DNA of 64,000 nt. Origin: Pseudomonas sp. 8AS. Its GTDB lineage: Bacteria > Pseudomonadota > Gammaproteobacteria > Pseudomonadales > Pseudomonadaceae. The position numbers and the translations under genes are program-made. Positions 19,588 to 29,461 of the stretch are shown one piece after another; within the stretch, counting starts at the first letter, position 1, and each line of letters begins with the position of its first letter. The DNA lies in assembly GCF_902506505.1 (NCBI RefSeq), contig NZ_LR733406.1:1450525-1514524 (forward strand), given 5' to 3'. The notes below the pieces were generated by a model that had not been told where the DNA came from, did not search any database, and saw only the letters and a list, made by a program, of their open reading frames with translations.

Positions 19588-20172
19588 ATGATGAACCGTG
19601 CCCTGCTCGGCCTGATCGCCCTGCTCAGCCTGTCCCTGGTCGGCTGTGCGCACAGCCCGCAGCAGCTCAAGCCACAGCCGAGACTCAATGCCGCCCTGGT
19701 GGCCGTCGGCCAGGGCCAGCCGGTCGTCGTGCGGGTCGCCGATGGGCGTCCGTCGCCCAAGCTGGGCACCCGTGGCGGCCTGTATCCGGAAACCAGCGCG
19801 ATCAGCGTGCAGGGCCAGGACATCCTGCCGCGCCTGCAGGCCGAGGCCGAGGCGGCGGTACGCCTGCTCGGCTTCACCCCCAGCCCGAATGCCTACAACG
19901 CCCCGCAGCTGACCCTGACCCTGGCCGACCTGCAGTACCAGTCGCCGAAGGAAGGCATGTATGTCACCGAGGCCGATATCCGCGCGACCTTCCGCGTCGA
20001 CGTGCAAAGCGGTGGCCGTCGCTACAGCGGCCGCTACGGCGCCTCGCTGAACCAGCGCTTCGGCATGGCGCCGAACCAGGAGACCAACACCAAGCTGGTC
20101 AGCGATGTGCTCAGCGATGCCCTGACCCGCGCCTTCAAGGACCCGACCATCGCGCAGATGCTGGCCCAGTAA
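19588..20172 (+). CDS. YajG-family lipoprotein
   Basis: A 194-residue lipoprotein. The signal peptide ends in the lipobox SLVGC with Cys20 as the lipidation site. The mature part follows the YajG family (VRVADGRPSPKLGTR near the N-terminus, LSDALTRAFKDPTIAQML at the end). Aspartate is not at +2 (Ala follows Cys), so transfer to the outer membrane is expected. Function is unknown. It has its own promoter region and a strong terminator. Confidence 0.88.
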   Translation: MMNRALLGLIALLSLSLVGCAHSPQQLKPQPRLNAALVAVGQGQPVVVRVADGRPSPKLGTRGGLYPETSAISVQGQDILPRLQAEAEAAVRLLGFTPSPNAYNAPQLTLTLADLQYQSPKEGMYVTEADIRATFRVDVQSGGRRYSGRYGASLNQRFGMAPNQETNTKLVSDVLSDALTRAFKDPTIAQMLAQ

Positions 20173-20188
20173 GGCCTGCGCGCTACGC

Positions 20189-20217
20189 AAAAAAAACCGG
20201 CCTTGGCCGGTTTTTTT
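20189..20217. terminator. Bidirectional intrinsic terminator
   Basis: AACCGGCC and GGCCGGTT form the stem (20195-20202 with 20205-20212), flanked by eight As on the left and seven Ts on the right. It sits between the convergent yajG-like gene and the small minus-strand gene and should terminate both. Confidence 0.92.
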
Positions 20218-20245
20218 GTGGGTGCAGCAAGGCCGCTGCGGCCAT

Positions 20246-20452
20246 TCAGGCGGCTTGCTGGTAGAGCTGCGGCAGGCTGAAGCCGGTATCCGGGTCGCGT
20301 TCCGGCAACTCCGGGTGGCCGTGCCCGCCTAGGGCGCAGTACACCAGCCACTGGCGATCCTGCACGTTGACGGCGAAGGCGTCGATCAGCGCCTGCTGCT
20401 CTTCACTGTGGGCGATTTGGTAAAGGTGATCCTGGACATCGGCGTGCAACAT
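20246..20452 (-). CDS. Small conserved protein, unknown function
   Basis: A 68-residue acidic protein beginning MLHADVQDHLYQIAHSEEQ. The ATG at 20452 has a GAGGAG ribosome-binding site six bases upstream; a longer reading from upstream adds only arginine-rich shadow sequence. No membrane segment. It does not belong to a family I recognise, but length, codon use and terminator support a real gene. Confidence 0.72.
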   Translation of the reverse strand: MLHADVQDHLYQIAHSEEQQALIDAFAVNVQDRQWLVYCALGGHGHPELPERDPDTGFSLPQLYQQAA

Positions 20453-20661
20453 GGCGGGCTCCTCTGAGTGCAGGCGGGCAAGCCTGACAGGCCGATGTGA
20501 CCGGGCGATGAAGGGCGCGCACATTCGTCGGAATCAACGGCGCCGCCCAGGCCGCTCCGGTAGACTCCGCGACCGTATTCAGAGCGCCGGCTGCATGCCG
20601 CCGCTCCCGTTCGTGCTCCGGCTGCGTGGCTCGCCGCGCCGGCCACCTGAAGCAGAGGTTG

Positions 20662-20946
20662 ATGATGTCGCTGCAGGCTCTCTGGTCGCTGTTCCTCAAT
20701 CACCCGGCCCAGGCGCTCAACGCGCTGGCCCTGTTCTTCGCCGGTGCCGGTAGCTGGCTGCTGCTGGCCACCCGCGTGCGCGAGCAGCGTTCGCTGGCGC
20801 GCCTGGCCTCGCAGAGCCCGCTGGAGCTGGATACGGCCTCCCTGCTGGACGAGCCGGGTCTGCGCCTCAATCGCTTCTTCTATCGCTTCGCGATCTGCAC
20901 CCTGCTGCTGGCACTGCTGCTGAGCTGGTACAGCACCGGGCTCTGA
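20662..20946 (+). CDS. Small two-helix membrane protein
   Basis: A 94-residue protein with two hydrophobic segments (about residues 13-36, LNALALFFAGAGSWLLLA, and 72-90, FAICTLLLALLLSWY) joined by a charged loop. Tandem ATG codons at 20662 and 20665 follow AGAGG. It is a predicted inner-membrane hairpin protein of unknown function and is followed by its own terminator. Confidence 0.72.
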   Translation: MMSLQALWSLFLNHPAQALNALALFFAGAGSWLLLATRVREQRSLARLASQSPLELDTASLLDEPGLRLNRFFYRFAICTLLLALLLSWYSTGL

Positions 20947-20960
20947 GGCCTGGCCAATGA

Positions 20961-20992
20961 AAAACGGCAGCCCGCGGGCTGCCGTTTTTTTT
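20961..20992. terminator. Bidirectional intrinsic terminator
   Basis: CGGCAGCCC and GGGCTGCCG form a 9-bp stem (20965-20973 with 20976-20984) followed by eight Ts and preceded by four As. It separates the small membrane protein from the convergent acyltransferase gene. Confidence 0.92.
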
Positions 20993-21002
20993 GCGCGGCG
21001 GG

Positions 21003-22169
21003 TTACAGCGGCAGGCCGGCCTGGATGCGGTACTGGTTGCGCACCGGGGTGGCATACTGCTGGATCAGCCACGGACGCTGCTCGGCCGGGCAGGCGTCCA
21101 GGCGGCGTTGCCACTCGCTGCCGGCCTTGGCCAGTTCGGCGGCGGCGAACAGCTGCTCGGCGGCGGGCACGGCCAGGGCCGGGTCGCGCTCGCTCCACTG
21201 GGCGTAGGCCAGGTAGTGCACCGGGAACAGGCGGTAGCCGCCGAGGATGTGCTGGTCCATCAGGCTGGCCAGTTGCTTGGCATCCTCGAAGCCGCTGGTC
21301 ACCGGGGCGCCGAAGTGGATGTGCACGCGGCCTTTGTAGCCGGTGATGCCCAGGGCGATGCTGGCGTCGTCCTCGCCCGGCGCCTTCTCGTAGCTGCCGG
21401 TCGTGGCGCGGATCGACAGTTCGCGGGCCTTGGCCTGGTCGCAGGGGTCGTACTCGTAGCTGATCGAGACAGGGATCAGGTTGAGCGAGGCCAGCACCTC
21501 GGCAAACGGCTCGTCCTTGCGGCTCATGTGGAACATCTTGAGGATCGCCGAGTCGGTGCGGTCGTCGCCGTCCTTGGCGCGGCCCTCGGCCTGGGCGATC
21601 CACACCGACTGGCCGTCGACGCGGATCGAGTGGTTGATGTAGGCCGACAGCAGCTGGAAGGCCGCCAGCTTCTCGCGCCGGCCGGTCAGCGAGCGGTGCA
21701 CGATGAAACTCTTGTTCAGGCGCATCAGGTCGCTGACGAAGGGGCGCTGCAGCAGGTTGTCGCCGATGGCGATGCGCGGCGTCGGCAGGCCGGCATGGAA
21801 GGCGGCGTAGTTGACGAAGGCCGGGTCCATGACGATGTCGCGGTGGTTGGCGAGGAACAGGTAGGCGCTGCCCGGCTTGAGCTGTTCGATCCCGGAGTAG
21901 GTCACGCCGTCGGTGGCATGCTCGATGGTGCGATCGACGTAGGACTCGATTTTCGCCTGCAGCGCTTCCACCGAATGCACATCGGCCAGCTGCTGGTGCA
22001 GGCGATGGGCTATAAGAGGTTTAAGCAGCCAGCCCAGCGGCCCGGCCAGGCGCGGGAAACGAAAGCGCGTGAGCATGCCGAGAAAGGTCGGGTCGGCCAG
22101 CAGGCGGGCCAGTACGGCGGGGACTTCGTGGTCGGCGTAGGGTCGGATGGAATCGAATTCGCCCATCAT
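21003..22169 (-). CDS. PlsC-like glycerol-3-phosphate or lysophosphatidate acyltransferase
   Basis: A 388-residue acyltransferase. The catalytic motif NHRDIVMD (108-115) supplies the His-x4-Asp dyad in the form NHRDIVMD, and AEGRAKDGDD near residue 196 matches the EGTRS-like acyl-acceptor block in degenerate form. It probably acylates a glycerol-3-phosphate or lysophospholipid at the inner membrane, though no long hydrophobic segment is present. Tandem ATG codons at 22169 and 22166 make the exact start uncertain by one residue. Confidence 0.8.
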   Translation of the reverse strand: MMGEFDSIRPYADHEVPAVLARLLADPTFLGMLTRFRFPRLAGPLGWLLKPLIAHRLHQQLADVHSVEALQAKIESYVDRTIEHATDGVTYSGIEQLKPGSAYLFLANHRDIVMDPAFVNYAAFHAGLPTPRIAIGDNLLQRPFVSDLMRLNKSFIVHRSLTGRREKLAAFQLLSAYINHSIRVDGQSVWIAQAEGRAKDGDDRTDSAILKMFHMSRKDEPFAEVLASLNLIPVSISYEYDPCDQAKARELSIRATTGSYEKAPGEDDASIALGITGYKGRVHIHFGAPVTSGFEDAKQLASLMDQHILGGYRLFPVHYLAYAQWSERDPALAVPAAEQLFAAAELAKAGSEWQRRLDACPAEQRPWLIQQYATPVRNQYRIQAGLPL

Positions 22170-22264
22170 GTTCTCGTTGTTCAGGAGCGGGAATGGCGTT
22201 CTGGCCCGGCAAAGGCCGTGCAGTAGACCGGTGATTGTAACCGCAAGTCACAGTGGAGGTCGTG

Positions 22265-22447
22265 ATGCTGGAGGCACAGCGCTATCAATGCCCGTATTGC
22301 GGCGAAGAGGTGGAGGCCGTACTCGACCTGTCCGCCGGCGACCAGGAATATGTCGAGGACTGCCCGGTGTGCTGCCGGCCGATCGTCTTCGACCTGCGCA
22401 CCGATGGCCAGGACTGGGCCCTGCACGTGCGGACGGAGAACGACTGA
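22265..22447 (+). CDS. CPXCG-motif cysteine-rich protein
   Basis: A 60-residue zinc-ribbon-like protein. CPYCG near the N-terminus and CPVCC about 25 residues later give four metal-ligand cysteines. The ATG at 22265 lies five bases after GGAGG; in-frame GTG codons upstream are less likely starts. The stop overlaps the next gene by 1 bp (TGATG), so the two are translationally coupled. Function unknown. Confidence 0.85.
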   Translation: MLEAQRYQCPYCGEEVEAVLDLSAGDQEYVEDCPVCCRPIVFDLRTDGQDWALHVRTEND

Positions 22448-22707
22448 TGCAGCGCATCTATGAACCGCTCGACCTGCTGGAAGGCGAAATGCTCCTGGGT
22501 ATGCTCGCCAGCGAAGGCGTGGCGGCCCACCTGGCCGGGCAGCATCTGCTCGGGGCGATCGGCGAGCTGCCGGCGCTGGGCCTGCTCGGCCTGCTGGTGG
22601 ACGACCGCGATGCCGAGCACGCACGCCGGCTGATCGATGCGTACAATGCCGCCGCGCCCCTGCCCGGCGATGAGCCGGAGCAGCATCCCGGCACCCTGCT
22701 GTGCTAG
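22447..22707 (+). CDS. DUF2007 putative signal-transducing protein
   Basis: An 86-residue protein of the DUF2007 type (MQRIYEPLDLLEGEMLLGML). Members are small alpha/beta proteins sometimes annotated as signal transducers; the annotation rests on weak evidence. Its ATG overlaps the stop codon of the CPXCG gene, so the pair is a two-gene translational unit. Confidence 0.8.
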   Translation: MQRIYEPLDLLEGEMLLGMLASEGVAAHLAGQHLLGAIGELPALGLLGLLVDDRDAEHARRLIDAYNAAAPLPGDEPEQHPGTLLC

Positions 22708-22752
22708 CCACCCGGGCCGGTTCCCGTTCCCTTAGCCGATGAGCCCTGCTGC

Positions 22753-23370
22753 ATGAGTGGTCGTTACGCCCTGTTCCGTTGGTCGCCCAGTTTGTCCGGG
22801 CTGCCCGGTTTCCCCGCCGGCCAGGCGCCGCACTGGAACCTGGCGCCCGGCGCCCAGGTGCTGTTTCTGCGCCAGGTCGACGGCGAGCTGCAGGCCGCCA
22901 GCGGGCGCTGGGGGCTGACGCCGGCCTGGTTGAAAGATCTCAACACGGCGCCGGCCCATGCGCGGGCGGAAACCCTCGCCGAGCAGCCGATGTTTCGCGA
23001 AGCCTTCCAGAAACGCCGTTGCCTGCTGCCGGCCAACGGCTTCTACGAGTGGCGCGGCGAGTTGCGCAAGCGCCCGTTCTGGCTGACCGCCGAGGGCAGT
23101 CTGATGCACTTCGCCGCGGTGTGGGAGGCCTACCCGATTGGCGGGCAGGTGTACCTCAGCGTGGCCATGGTCACCCAGGCGGCGGCCCATCTGCGCCGCC
23201 CGCTGATCCTCGACGAGGTGCAGCAACGCGCCTGGCTGGCCGCCGATACGCCGGCCGCCGAGTTGCAGGCGCTGCTGCTGATGCCGACTCCGCCGCTGCG
23301 CGAGCGGGTGCTGGCCAACCTGGTCAACGACCCCAAGTTCGATGCGCCGGAGTGCCTGACGCCGGCGTGA
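22753..23370 (+). CDS. SRAP-family (YedK/HMCES-like) protein with Ser at the catalytic Cys position
   Basis: A 205-residue SOS-response-associated peptidase domain. The family crosslinks to abasic sites in single-stranded DNA through Cys2 exposed after Met removal. Here the N-terminus is MSGRYALF, so Ser2 replaces Cys2 (AGT for TGT, one base). HARAET at 69-74 has His where YedK has Asn, while Glu99 (NGFYEW) and His146 (AHLRRP) are kept. No alternative upstream start would restore a cysteine at position 2. Either the crosslink is lost, a serine-based variant exists, or there is a sequencing error. It is near-full-length. Confidence 0.85.
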   Translation: MSGRYALFRWSPSLSGLPGFPAGQAPHWNLAPGAQVLFLRQVDGELQAASGRWGLTPAWLKDLNTAPAHARAETLAEQPMFREAFQKRRCLLPANGFYEWRGELRKRPFWLTAEGSLMHFAAVWEAYPIGGQVYLSVAMVTQAAAHLRRPLILDEVQQRAWLAADTPAAELQALLLMPTPPLRERVLANLVNDPKFDAPECLTPA

Positions 23371-23418
23371 CAGCGGCGCCGGCAGCATGCTTTTCGCAGG
23401 GCGCTCGCGCACGACGAT

Positions 23419-24315
23419 TCAGGCGAGCTGCTGGTATTCCGGGCGCTGCGCCAGGCCTTCCTTGAGCAGATCGACCAGCTGGCGCACCTTGGGCGACAGG
23501 TGCCGTTGCTGCGGATACAGCGCCCACACCGCCGTATGCGGTGGCCGGTGCTGCTCCAGCAGGTCGACCAGCGCGCCGCTGCGCAGGTGCGCCTGCACGT
23601 AGTAGTCGGGCAATTGGCACAGGCCGAAGCCGCGCAGCGCCGCCTGCAGTACCGCCTCGCCGCTGTTGCAGCGCCAGTTGCCTTGCACCCGCAGCGCCAG
23701 CTCGCGGCCGTCCTGCTGGAAGTTCCAGCTGTCGCTGCTGCCGATCAGGCAGTTGTGCCGTGCCAGTTCGGACAGCGAATGCGGCCGCCCGTAGCGCTCC
23801 AGGTAGGCCGGCGCCGCGCACAGGTGCATGACCCGCGGCGCCAGGCGCGTGGCCAGCATGCGCGAGTCCTGCAGGCGGCCGAGGCGGATGGCCAGGTCCA
23901 GGCCGCCGTGCAGCAGGTCGAGGGTCTGGTTGCTCAGTTCGATCTCCACCCGCAACTGCGGATGGCGCTGCATGAAGTCGTTGACCAGTGGCACGATGAA
24001 GCGCTCGCCGTAGGCCACCGCGCAGGTCATGCGCAGCAGGCCCTTGGGCTCGCCGGCCAGGTCGCCGACCGCGCGCAGGGCTTCCTCGCGGGCGTCCTGC
24101 AGGCGCTGGCAGTGCTGGAGAAAGGTCTGCCCGGCCTCGGTCAGCGCCACGCGGCGGGTGCTGCGGTAGAACAGGCGGGTCTGCAGGCGCTCTTCCAGCT
24201 TGGCCACCTGGCGGCTGACCTGCGAGGACGACAGCCCCAGGCGCTCGGCGGCAGCGCTGAACTGGCCGCACTCGGCGACCGCGACGAATTCATCCAGGCC
24301 TTCCCAGCGGTTCAT
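23419..24315 (-). CDS. gfnR: LysR-family regulator, GfnR-like
   Basis: A 298-residue LysR-type regulator with the helix-turn-helix at about residues 18-38 (QFSAAAERLGLSSSQVSRQVA). It is divergent from adhC-fghA; in P. aeruginosa the LysR regulator GfnR (PA3630) occupies this position and activates glutathione-dependent formaldehyde removal. The symbol rests on that context plus family membership. The ATG at 24315 is preferred to a TTG two codons earlier. The likely signal is formaldehyde or S-hydroxymethylglutathione. Confidence 0.85.
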   Translation of the reverse strand: MNRWEGLDEFVAVAECGQFSAAAERLGLSSSQVSRQVAKLEERLQTRLFYRSTRRVALTEAGQTFLQHCQRLQDAREEALRAVGDLAGEPKGLLRMTCAVAYGERFIVPLVNDFMQRHPQLRVEIELSNQTLDLLHGGLDLAIRLGRLQDSRMLATRLAPRVMHLCAAPAYLERYGRPHSLSELARHNCLIGSSDSWNFQQDGRELALRVQGNWRCNSGEAVLQAALRGFGLCQLPDYYVQAHLRSGALVDLLEQHRPPHTAVWALYPQQRHLSPKVRQLVDLLKEGLAQRPEYQQLA

Positions 24316-24335
24316 GCCCAACGCTTCATATGTGT

Positions 24336-25555
<1,220 letters not shown>

Positions 25556-25560
25556 GCGCG

Positions 25561-25592
25561 AACGGCGCCCGGGTTGTCGCCCGGGCGCCGTT
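25561..25592 (+). terminator. 13-bp intercistronic hairpin between adhC and fghA
   Basis: AACGGCGCCCGGG at 25561-25573 pairs exactly with 25580-25592 around a TTGTCG loop. No T tract follows. It starts 6 bp after the adhC stop codon and ends 18 bp before the fghA start. It may be a partial terminator or a stabilising structure that makes adhC transcripts outnumber fghA. Confidence 0.6.
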
Positions 25593-25609
25593 GCATTCGA
25601 GGATTGCCC

Positions 25610-26455
25610 ATGAGCCTGGAAATCGTCTCCAGCAACAAGAGCTGCGGCGGCTGGCATAAGCGCTATCGGCATCGTTCCAGCATGCTGAACTGCGACATGC
25701 AGTTCGCCGTGTACCTGCCACCGCAGGCCGAGCAGGGCGCCCGGCTGCCGGTGCTGTACTGGCTGAGCGGCCTGACCTGCACCGACGAGAACTTCATGCA
25801 GAAAGCGGGGGCCCAGCGTCTGGCCGCCGAGCTGGGCCTGGTCATAGTCGCGCCGGACACCAGCCCGCGCGGCGCCGAGGTGCCGGGCGATCCGCAGGGC
25901 GCCTGGGACTTCGGTCTCGGCGCCGGCTTCTACCTCAACGCCAGCCAGGAGCCCTGGGCGCGCCACTACCGCATGCACGACTACGTGGTGCACGAGCTGC
26001 CGACGCTGATCGAGGCCAACTTCCCGGTATCGGATCGGCGCGGCATCAGTGGCCACTCCATGGGCGGCCACGGCGCGCTGGTCTGCGCCTTGCGCAATCC
26101 GGGGCGCTACCGCTCGCTGTCGGCCTTCGCGCCGATCAGCAACCCGAGCGGGTGCCCCTGGGGCGAGAAGGCGTTTTCCAACTACCTGGGCGAGGATCGT
26201 TCGCGCTGGCGCGAGTGGGATGCCTGTGCGCTGCTGGCCGAAGCGACGGAGAAGCTACCGATCCTGGTCGATCAGGGCGATCGCGACGACTTCCTTGCCA
26301 GCCAGCTCAAGCCCGAGGCCTTGCAGGCCGCGGCCAAGGCCGCCGGCCATCCGCTAACCCTGCGCCTGCAGCCAGGCTACGACCACAGCTACTACTTCAT
26401 CGCCAGCTTCATCGACGACCATCTGCGTCATCATGCGGCGGCGCTAAGAGGCTGA
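25610..26455 (+). CDS. fghA: S-formylglutathione hydrolase
   Basis: A 281-residue serine esterase that hydrolyses S-formylglutathione to formate and glutathione. The nucleophile Ser150 is in GHSMGGHG, the acid is Asp226 or Asp227 in DQGDRDDF, and His259 is in GYDHSYYF. The ATG at 25610 follows GAGGA. Second gene of the formaldehyde detoxification unit, separated from adhC by a strong hairpin. Confidence 0.96.
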   Translation: MSLEIVSSNKSCGGWHKRYRHRSSMLNCDMQFAVYLPPQAEQGARLPVLYWLSGLTCTDENFMQKAGAQRLAAELGLVIVAPDTSPRGAEVPGDPQGAWDFGLGAGFYLNASQEPWARHYRMHDYVVHELPTLIEANFPVSDRRGISGHSMGGHGALVCALRNPGRYRSLSAFAPISNPSGCPWGEKAFSNYLGEDRSRWREWDACALLAEATEKLPILVDQGDRDDFLASQLKPEALQAAAKAAGHPLTLRLQPGYDHSYYFIASFIDDHLRHHAAALRG

Positions 26456-26499
26456 TCCGGTTAGAATCACGCCCTGACATCTGCAGGGCGTTCTTCTCT

Positions 26500-26973
26500 A
26501 TGCGTATCGGCCACGGCTACGACGTACACCGCTTCGGCGCGGGCGATTTCATCACCCTCGGCGGCGTGCGTATTCCCCACAAATTCGGCCTGGTGGCCCA
26601 TTCCGATGGCGACGTGCTGCTGCACGCCCTGTCCGACGCACTGCTCGGCGCCGCGGCGCTGGGCGATATCGGTCGGCATTTTCCCGATACCGACCCGACC
26701 TTCAAGGGCGCCGACAGTCGCGCGCTGCTGCGCCATGTGCTCGGCCTGATCCACGCCAAGGGCTGGCTGGTCGGCAACGTCGACGCCACCATCGTCGCCC
26801 AGGCGCCGAAGATGGCGCCGCATATCGAAACCATGCGCGCTCTGATCGCCGCCGACCTGCAGGTCGAGCTGGATCAGGTCAACGTCAAGGCCACCACCAC
26901 CGAGAAGCTCGGCTTCACCGGGCGCGAAGAAGGCATCGCAGTGCATGCCGTGGCACTGCTGGTGAGAGCATGA
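26500..26973 (+). CDS. ispF: 2-C-methyl-D-erythritol 2,4-cyclodiphosphate synthase
   Basis: A 157-residue enzyme of the MEP isoprenoid pathway. The metal ligands are in GYDVHRF (Asp8, His10) and in the segment containing [10 protein letters not shown] (His42). Length and start agree with the family. The stop overlaps the truD start codon by 4 bp (ATGA), the first of a series of overlaps running through surE and pcm. Confidence 0.97.
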   Translation: MRIGHGYDVHRFGAGDFITLGGVRIPHKFGLVAHSDGDVLLHALSDALLGAAALGDIGRHFPDTDPTFKGADSRALLRHVLGLIHAKGWLVGNVDATIVAQAPKMAPHIETMRALIAADLQVELDQVNVKATTTEKLGFTGREEGIAVHAVALLVRA

Positions 26974-28028
26974 ACGAATTGCAGCTGCTCGGCCCGCGCG
27001 CCCATGGCGAGGCCTGCGGGCGCGCCGTGCTCAAGGCCACGGCGGAAGACTTCCAGGTCGACGAAGTACTCGACATTCCGCTGTCCGGCCAGGGCGAACA
27101 CCTCTGGCTGTGGGTGGAGAAGCGCGGGCTGAATACCGAGGAAGCGGCGCGCCGCCTGGCGCGGGCCGCTGGCGTGTCGCAACGCAATATCAGCTATGCC
27201 GGGTTGAAGGATCGCCAGGCGCTGACCCGTCAGTGGTTCAGTCTGCACCTGCCGGGCAAGGCCGATCCCGACCTGAGCGCTGCCGAAGGTCACAGCCTGA
27301 GCATCCTCAAGAGCGCACGGCACTCGCGCAAACTGCAGCGCGGCGCCCATTCGGCCAATGGCTTCACCCTGCGCCTGACCCAGTTCGACGGCGACAAGGA
27401 GGCGCTGGAACAGCGCCTGCGGCAGATCCAGGCCCAGGGCGTGCCCAACTATTACGGTCTGCAGCGCTTCGGCTTCCAGGGCGGCAACGTCTTCGAGGCG
27501 CGCCAGTTCGCCGAGCGCCACGAGCTGCCGGAACAGCGCAACCTGCGTTCGCGCCTGCTCTCGGCGGCGCGCAGCTACCTGTTCAACCGGGCTCTGGCCG
27601 AACGGGTGGCGGCGGGCAACTGGAACCAGGTCGCGGTCGGCGACCTGCTGGCGTTCACCGACAGCCGCAGTTTCTTCATGGCCGGCGAAGCCGAGTGCAC
27701 GGACCCGCGCCTGGCCATTCTCGATCTGCATCCCACCGGCCCGTTGTGGGGCGCCGGGCCGTCACCGGCAGCCGGTGCGGCGCACGCGCTGGAACAGGGC
27801 GTGGCGGCGAGCGAGCAGGCACTGGCGGACTGGCTGGTCGAAGCGGGCATGGCGCACGAACGGCGCATCCTGCGCCTCCCCATCGGCGGTTTGTCGTGGC
27901 ATTATCCGGAGCCTGACATTCTGCAACTGCACTTCGTCCTGCCGGCCGGATGCTTCGCCACCGTGGTGGTGCGCGAACTGGTCGATCTACTGCCGGCAGG
28001 GCAGACGGATAATCCATGCGAATTCTGA
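26970..28028 (+). CDS. truD: tRNA pseudouridine(13) synthase
   Basis: A 352-residue pseudouridine synthase acting on U13 of tRNA(Glu). The catalytic aspartate is Asp81 in [10 protein letters not shown], matching Asp80 of E. coli TruD, and NYYGLQRFG marks the TRUD insertion region. It overlaps ispF by 4 bp and surE by 13 bp, so ispF-truD-surE-pcm is a tightly coupled operon. Confidence 0.97.
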   Translation: MNELQLLGPRAHGEACGRAVLKATAEDFQVDEVLDIPLSGQGEHLWLWVEKRGLNTEEAARRLARAAGVSQRNISYAGLKDRQALTRQWFSLHLPGKADPDLSAAEGHSLSILKSARHSRKLQRGAHSANGFTLRLTQFDGDKEALEQRLRQIQAQGVPNYYGLQRFGFQGGNVFEARQFAERHELPEQRNLRSRLLSAARSYLFNRALAERVAAGNWNQVAVGDLLAFTDSRSFFMAGEAECTDPRLAILDLHPTGPLWGAGPSPAAGAAHALEQGVAASEQALADWLVEAGMAHERRILRLPIGGLSWHYPEPDILQLHFVLPAGCFATVVVRELVDLLPAGQTDNPCEF

Positions 28029-28765
28029 TTTCCAACGACGATGGGGTGATGGCGCCCGGTATCGCCGCGCTGCATGGCGCGCTGGCCGACTACGCCGACT
28101 GCGTCATCGTGGCTCCAGCCGAGGACAAGAGCGGCGCTAGCAGCTCGCTGACCCTCGACCGCCCGTTGCATCCGACGCGCCTGCCCAACGGCTATATCGC
28201 CCTCAATGGCACGCCGACCGACTGCGTGCACCTGGGTCTCAACGGCCTGTTCGAACAGGTGCCGGAGATGGTGGTGTCGGGGATCAACCTGGGCGCCAAC
28301 CTGGGCGACGACGTGCTGTATTCCGGCACCGTCGCCGCGGCCCTGGAAGGGCGCTTCCTCGGTCGTCCGGCATTCGCCTTTTCCCTGCTGTCGCGGCAGA
28401 CCGAGAACCTGCCGACCGCCGCCTATTTCGCCCGCAAGCTGGTCGAGGCCCATGAGCAGCTCGACCTGCCGCCGCGCAGCGTGCTCAATGTCAACGTGCC
28501 CAACCTGCCGCTCGAGCGCATCCGCGGCATCCAGCTGACCCGCCTGGGGCATCGTGCTCGTGCGGCGGCGCCGGTCAAGGTGGTCAACCCGCGTGGCAAG
28601 GAAGGCTACTGGATTTCGATTTCCGGCGACGCCGAGGACGGCGGCCCGGGTACCGACTTCCATGCGGTGATGCAGGGCTACGTGTCGATCACTCCGCTGC
28701 AGCTCGATCGTACTTTCAACGATGCCTTCGCCAGCCTCGAAGGCTGGCTGGAGGGGCTGCTCTGA
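28016..28765 (+). CDS. surE: 5'/3'-nucleotidase SurE
   Basis: A 249-residue metal-dependent nucleoside monophosphatase. The family start [10 protein letters not shown] places metal ligands Asp8 and Asp9 in SNDDG; the [10 protein letters not shown] and [24 protein letters not shown] blocks complete the active site. Part of the stationary-phase survival cluster surE-pcm-nlpD-rpoS. Its stop overlaps the pcm start by one base. Confidence 0.97.
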   Translation: MRILISNDDGVMAPGIAALHGALADYADCVIVAPAEDKSGASSSLTLDRPLHPTRLPNGYIALNGTPTDCVHLGLNGLFEQVPEMVVSGINLGANLGDDVLYSGTVAAALEGRFLGRPAFAFSLLSRQTENLPTAAYFARKLVEAHEQLDLPPRSVLNVNVPNLPLERIRGIQLTRLGHRARAAAPVKVVNPRGKEGYWISISGDAEDGGPGTDFHAVMQGYVSITPLQLDRTFNDAFASLEGWLEGLL

Positions 28766-29439
28766 TGCGCGGCCAGGATCATCTGCAGCGCCACGGCATC
28801 GGCATGACCTCGCAGCGTACCCGCGAGCGGCTGATCGAGCGCTTGTACGAGGAAGGCCTGTCCAATCCGAGCGTGCTGGAGGTCATTCGCCGCACCCCGC
28901 GCCACCTGTTCGTCGACGAGGCGCTGGCCCATCGCGCCTATGAGGATACCGCGCTGCCCATCGGCCACAACCAGACCATCTCCCAGCCGTACATGGTCGG
29001 CCGGATGACCGAGCTGCTGCTGGCGGCCGGGCCGCTGGACAAGGTGCTGGAGATCGGCACCGGCTCCGGCTACCAGACCGCCGTGTTGGCGCAACTGGTC
29101 GAGCGGGTGTTCTCGGTCGAGCGCATCCAGAGTCTGCAGGAGCGGGCCAAGGAGCGTCTGGCCGAGCTCAATCTGCGCAACGTGGTGTTCCGCTGGGGCG
29201 ATGGCTGGGAGGGCTGGAACGCCCTGGGCCCGTACAACGGCATCATCGTCACCGCGGCCGCCGCCGAAGTGCCGCAGGCGCTGCTCGAGCAGCTGGCCCT
29301 GGGCGGGCGCCTGGTGATTCCGGTCGGCGTCGGCGATGTGCAGGAGTTGCTGCTGATCGTTCGCGAAGAAGACGGCTACTCCCGGCATGTGCTGGATGCG
29401 GTGCGTTTCGTGCCGCTGCTCAACGGCCCGGTGGCCTGA
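28765..29439 (+). CDS. pcm: Protein-L-isoaspartate O-methyltransferase
   Basis: A 224-residue SAM-dependent enzyme that repairs isoaspartyl residues in aged proteins. SAM motif I is [16 protein letters not shown], and [16 protein letters not shown] is the substrate-side signature. Translation probably starts at ATG 28765; a second ATG at 28804 would give the E. coli-length protein. It overlaps surE by one base. Confidence 0.96.
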   Translation: MRGQDHLQRHGIGMTSQRTRERLIERLYEEGLSNPSVLEVIRRTPRHLFVDEALAHRAYEDTALPIGHNQTISQPYMVGRMTELLLAAGPLDKVLEIGTGSGYQTAVLAQLVERVFSVERIQSLQERAKERLAELNLRNVVFRWGDGWEGWNALGPYNGIIVTAAAAEVPQALLEQLALGGRLVIPVGVGDVQELLLIVREEDGYSRHVLDAVRFVPLLNGPVA

Positions 29440-29461
29440 CCGATCTGCCAAGGAAAGCTGT

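Noticed and set aside
26152..26499. Extended start for ispF within fghA
   Set aside because: The ispF family begins at [12 protein letters not shown]; upstream residues are an out-of-frame reading of fghA.
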